DNA from: Nocardiopsis potens DSM 45234
GTDB lineage: Bacteria > Actinomycetota > Actinomycetes > Streptosporangiales > Streptosporangiaceae
NCBI RefSeq assembly: GCF_000341105.1
Contig: NZ_ANBB01000035.1
Span: 62,001 to 126,000 of the forward strand
Length of the DNA: 64,000 bases
Direction of reading: 5' to 3'
Shown: in pieces, positions 61,259-64,000 of the stretch
Layout of the letters: each line of letters opens with the position of its first letter
How positions within the stretch are numbered: position 1 is the first letter of the stretch
The notes under the pieces: model-generated
What the model saw: the letters and a program-made list of their open reading frames with translations, nothing else
Told to the model about the DNA's origin: nothing
Databases searched by the model: none
Position numbers and translations under genes: made by a program

Positions 61259-62059
61259 ATGGCGAAGCTGTGGTGGGCGGGGGAGCGGCGGCGCACCCGA
61301 GGGCTCCGGCACCCCTGGGAGAACCGACTGCTCGCGGTCTGCGTGGCGGTCACCGCCCTGGCCGTGATCGGGGCGGCCGCCCGCACGCTGGACGGCGACC
61401 CCGGGCGGCCGCTGATGCTGCTGGCCATCCCCGGGGCGGTGTTCTTCCTGCGCGGGCAGCTCTACGCCAGGCAGCGGGTGAACGGGGTGCAGATCACCGA
61501 GCGCCAGTTCCCCGAGGCGCACCGGATGGTGGTGGAGGCCGCGCGCGCGTTCGGCATGGCCGAGCCGCCCGACGCCTACGTGGTGGCGGGGAACGGGGTG
61601 CTCAACGCGTTCGCCTCCGGGCACGGGCTCCGCCGCTACGTCGCGGTGCACAGCGACCTGTTCGAGGTGGGCGGGCGGCTCTCCGACCCCGACGCGCTCC
61701 GCTTCATCATCGGCCACGAGGTGGGGCACATCGCGGCCGGGCACACCTCCTTCTGGCGCCAGTTCGGGGTCTCCATCGCCAACGTCATCCCCGGCGTGGG
61801 GACCTCGCTGAGCCGGGCGCAGGAGTACACCGCGGACAACCACGCCTTCGCCTACCACCCGGCCGGCGTGCAGGGGCTGCGGGTGCTCGCGGCCGGCAAG
61901 TACCTCTACCCCGAAGTGGACTTCGACGCGATCGCGGCCCGCGCGGCCACCGACAGCGGGCTTTTCGTGATGCTGGTCAACCTGCTCTCCAGCCACCCGA
62001 TCAACACCTGGCGGTTCCAGGCGCTGGCCGACCGGACCCGCCCCGGCCGGGTGCTGTGA
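61259..62059 (+). CDS. M48-family membrane zinc metalloprotease (HtpX-like)
   Basis: 266 aa. Two N-terminal helices (LLAVCVAVTALAVIGAAA and PLMLLAIPGAVFFLRG), then the M48 domain: the zinc site HEVGH at residues 153-157, third ligand Glu189 in SRAQEYTADNHA, and a preceding GVLNAFASGHGLRRYVAVHSDL that positions substrate. M48 proteins degrade or process membrane proteins under stress. GGAG and GGGGG lie just before the ATG. Convergent with the EF-G-like gene, 16 bp between stops. Confidence 0.88.
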   Translation: MAKLWWAGERRRTRGLRHPWENRLLAVCVAVTALAVIGAAARTLDGDPGRPLMLLAIPGAVFFLRGQLYARQRVNGVQITERQFPEAHRMVVEAARAFGMAEPPDAYVVAGNGVLNAFASGHGLRRYVAVHSDLFEVGGRLSDPDALRFIIGHEVGHIAAGHTSFWRQFGVSIANVIPGVGTSLSRAQEYTADNHAFAYHPAGVQGLRVLAAGKYLYPEVDFDAIAARAATDSGLFVMLVNLLSSHPINTWRFQALADRTRPGRVL

Positions 62060-62075
62060 CCGGGGCGGCGGGCGC

Positions 62076-64000
62076 TCAGCCGCTCCTCGCCTCGGCCCGG
62101 GCGTACTTCGCGGCCAGCTGCGGCGGCAGCGGCTCGTGCCGCAGGTAGCGGCGGCTGAACGTGCCGGTGCCGTGCGCGATCGAGCGCAGGTCGATCGCGT
62201 AGCGGACGGTCTCCAGCCGGGGCGCCTCCGCGCGGATCAGGGTGCGGCCGCCCTCCACCGGCTCGCTGCCCACCACCCGGCCGCGGCGGGACGACAGGTC
62301 GTTCATCACCGCGCCCATGTAGTCGTCGGCGACCAGCACGGACAGCTCGTCGAACGGCTCCAGCATGGACATGGAGCCCTGCTCGGCGGCGTCCCGCAGC
62401 GCCAGCCGGCCCGCCTTCTGGAACGCCATGTCGGAGGAGTCCACCGAGTGGGACTTGCCGTCGTAGAGCGTCACCCGGATGTCCACGATGGGGAAGCCGG
62501 AGTCGCCGCCGGACTCCATCTGGGCGCGCACCCCCTTCTCCACCGACGGGATGAACTGGCGCGGCACCACCCCGCCGACCACCTTGTCCACGAACTCCAG
62601 CCCGGATCCGGAGGGCAGCGGCTCCACCTTGATCCGGCAGATGCCGTACTCGCCGTGGCCGCCGCTCTGCTTCACGTTGCGGCCGAACCCCTGGGCCGGG
62701 ACGGAGAACGTCTCCCGCAGCGGGATGCGCACCTCCTCGGTCTCCACCGGCACCCCGTACCGACCGGACAGCCGGTCCAGCGCCACGTCCTGGTGCGCCT
62801 CCCCGGTGCACCAGAGCACCATCTGCCCGGTCTCGCCGTTCACCTCCACCCGCAGCGCGGTGTCCTCGGCGGCCAGCCGGGCGACCGCCTGGGAGAGCTT
62901 GTCGTCGTCGGCGGCGGAGGCGGCGCGCACCGCGATCGGCAGCAGCGGCTCCGGGAACGGCCAGGGCCGGATCAGCAGCGGCCGGTCCCGGTCGGAGAGC
63001 GTGTCCCCGGTCTCGGCCGGGCCGAGACGCGCCACCGCCCCGATGTCGCCCGCGATGACCTTCGGGACCGGGAGCATCCGCCGCCCCACCGGGACCGAGG
63101 GGGAGCCCAGCCGCTCGTCGGCGTCGCGCTCGGCGCGGCCCCGGTCGGCGTCGCCCCGCCCGGCGATGTGCACCGGCAGGTCGGGCCGGAGCGTCCCGGA
63201 GAAGACCCGGACCAGGCTCACCCGGCCCACGTAGGGGTCGCTGATGGTCTGCACCACCTCGGCCAGCAGCGGCCCGTCCGGGTCGCACTCCAGCCCGGTG
63301 ACCGGGCGGCCGCGCAGGTCCTCCACCTCCGGCAGCGGGCGCTCCAGCGGGGAGGGGGTGGCGCGCGGCAGCTCGTCCAGGAGCTCGGCGACGCCGACCC
63401 CGTGCGCGGGCGAGACGGCCAGCACCGGGTGGAGCCCGCCGCGGGCGACCGCGGTCTCCAGGGAGGAGACGAGCGTCTCCGGGGAGAGCTCCCGCCCCTC
63501 CATGTAGGCCTCCATCAGGGCCTCGTCCTCGCTCTCCTGGATCACCTCCTCGATCAGCGCGTCGCGCAGCTCCGCGACCCGCTCGGCGGCCCCCTCCGGC
63601 ACCGGCCCGTCGGTGGAGACCGGGCCGGGCGCGCCCCCGGCCGCGGGCCGGGTGTAGTCGTAGAACCGCCGGGAGAGCAGGCCGGCCAGGCCCTCCAGGA
63701 CGCGGTCGTCGCCCTCGCCGCGGAAGACCGGCAGGTAGGCGGGGACCACGCCGGCGCCGAACACCTCGCGGCACCGGGCCACCGTCTCCTCGAAGTCCGC
63801 CCGCGGGTGGTCGATCCGGGAGACGGCGACGGCGCGCGGCGTGCCCGCGGCGGCGCACTCCTCCCACAGCATCCGGGTGCGCGCGTCCACCCCGTCCAGC
63901 GCGGAGACCACGAACAGCGCCGCGTCGGCCGCGCGCAGCCCGGCGCGCAGGTCGCCGATGAAGTCGGCGTAGCCGGGGGTGTCCACCACGTTGAGCTTGA
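62076..64000 (-). CDS. EF-G-like translational GTPase (FusA2 type), start outside window
   Basis: At least 641 residues; the 5' end with the P-loop lies right of the window. Visible: G3 as VVDTPGYADFIGDLRAGL (Tyr where EF-G/EF-Tu have the catalytic His), G4 as VSRIDHPRADF (SRID instead of NKxD), then domains II-V with GDTLSDRDRPLLI, the EF-G domain IV sequence KQSGGHGEYG and the ending SSRRGRVVGSEP. This layout matches the second EF-G paralogue of actinobacteria (FusA2, Rv0120c), not the main translocase. Such paralogues may act in ribosome protection or stress; function not shown. Confidence 0.85.
   Translation of the reverse strand, partial: KLNVVDTPGYADFIGDLRAGLRAADAALFVVSALDGVDARTRMLWEECAAAGTPRAVAVSRIDHPRADFEETVARCREVFGAGVVPAYLPVFRGEGDDRVLEGLAGLLSRRFYDYTRPAAGGAPGPVSTDGPVPEGAAERVAELRDALIEEVIQESEDEALMEAYMEGRELSPETLVSSLETAVARGGLHPVLAVSPAHGVGVAELLDELPRATPSPLERPLPEVEDLRGRPVTGLECDPDGPLLAEVVQTISDPYVGRVSLVRVFSGTLRPDLPVHIAGRGDADRGRAERDADERLGSPSVPVGRRMLPVPKVIAGDIGAVARLGPAETGDTLSDRDRPLLIRPWPFPEPLLPIAVRAASAADDDKLSQAVARLAAEDTALRVEVNGETGQMVLWCTGEAHQDVALDRLSGRYGVPVETEEVRIPLRETFSVPAQGFGRNVKQSGGHGEYGICRIKVEPLPSGSGLEFVDKVVGGVVPRQFIPSVEKGVRAQMESGGDSGFPIVDIRVTLYDGKSHSVDSSDMAFQKAGRLALRDAAEQGSMSMLEPFDELSVLVADDYMGAVMNDLSSRRGRVVGSEPVEGGRTLIRAEAPRLETVRYAIDLRSIAHGTGTFSRRYLRHEPLPPQLAAKYARAEARSG

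Overview
The window is very GC-rich (third codon positions almost all G or C), uses GTG and TTG starts often, and carries a SARP/AfsR-type regulator, a conservon (cvnABCD), a GuaB1-type GMP reductase and many genes resembling Mycobacterium tuberculosis homologues. It is chromosomal DNA from a high-GC actinomycete. My best guess is a Nocardiopsaceae/Streptosporangiales-type organism rather than a mycolate genus; that is an inference. No rRNA, tRNA, CRISPR array, transposase or phage gene was seen.

Layout. 0-4.7 kb: 3' part of a fused acyl-CoA dehydrogenase, a membrane-anchored SGNH hydrolase with fibronectin-III modules, and a double GNAT acetyltransferase. 4.7-6.5 kb: a gene-free stretch of degenerate ~70-77 bp repeats in two opposed arrays, forming a large imperfect palindrome. 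6.5-9.1 kb: a short SARP/NB-ARC regulator and two secreted I36-type proteins with a nearly identical core. 9.2-27.9 kb: a cell-envelope arabinan locus. It combines decaprenyl-phosphoryl-arabinose (DPA) synthesis (UbiA, DprE1, DprE2) with an AftD-like GT-C enzyme, a DUF2613 mini-protein, two further polytopic proteins, a GT4 glycosyltransferase, two methyltransferases, two DUF3068 proteins and an acyltransferase. The gene set recalls M. tuberculosis Rv0224c-Rv0228, Rv0236c/Rv0236A and the Rv3790/Rv3791/Rv3806c pathway. 28-32 kb: nitronate monooxygenase, GPH/MFS transporter, MpaB-type oxygenase. 31.9-35.9 kb: conservon. 36.4-37.5 kb: VanZ-RDD membrane protein.

37.5-46.1 kb: a compact steroid side-chain catabolic block: EchA19-like hydratase, divergent from an acyl-CoA ligase, a DUF35 protein, Ltp4, Ltp3, FadD19 and CYP125. 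The divergent promoter carries two KstR-like operators overlapping the putative -10 boxes. Three further motifs of the form TnnAACnnGTTnnA lie before the nitronate monooxygenase gene and two arabinan-locus genes.

46.2-54.0 kb: a small DUF3592 protein, then two paralogous modules, each a degenerate ABC-type ATPase plus a YhgE/Pip membrane protein, flanking a TetR repressor; a good palindromic operator sits at the head of the block. 54.1-64 kb: DUF385 reductase, GuaB1, CDP-alcohol phosphatidyltransferase, an acyltransferase, an M20 amidohydrolase with a repetitive proline-rich tail, an M48 protease, and an EF-G-like GTPase running off the right edge. A 64-bp perfect or near-perfect palindrome occurs three times (29.1, 30.6, 61.1 kb), always downstream of a stop codon.

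Coordinates were read by eye. Starts were chosen from Shine-Dalgarno (SD) match, overlap with the upstream gene and family N-termini. Family assignments rest on remembered motifs and lengths, not on a search.
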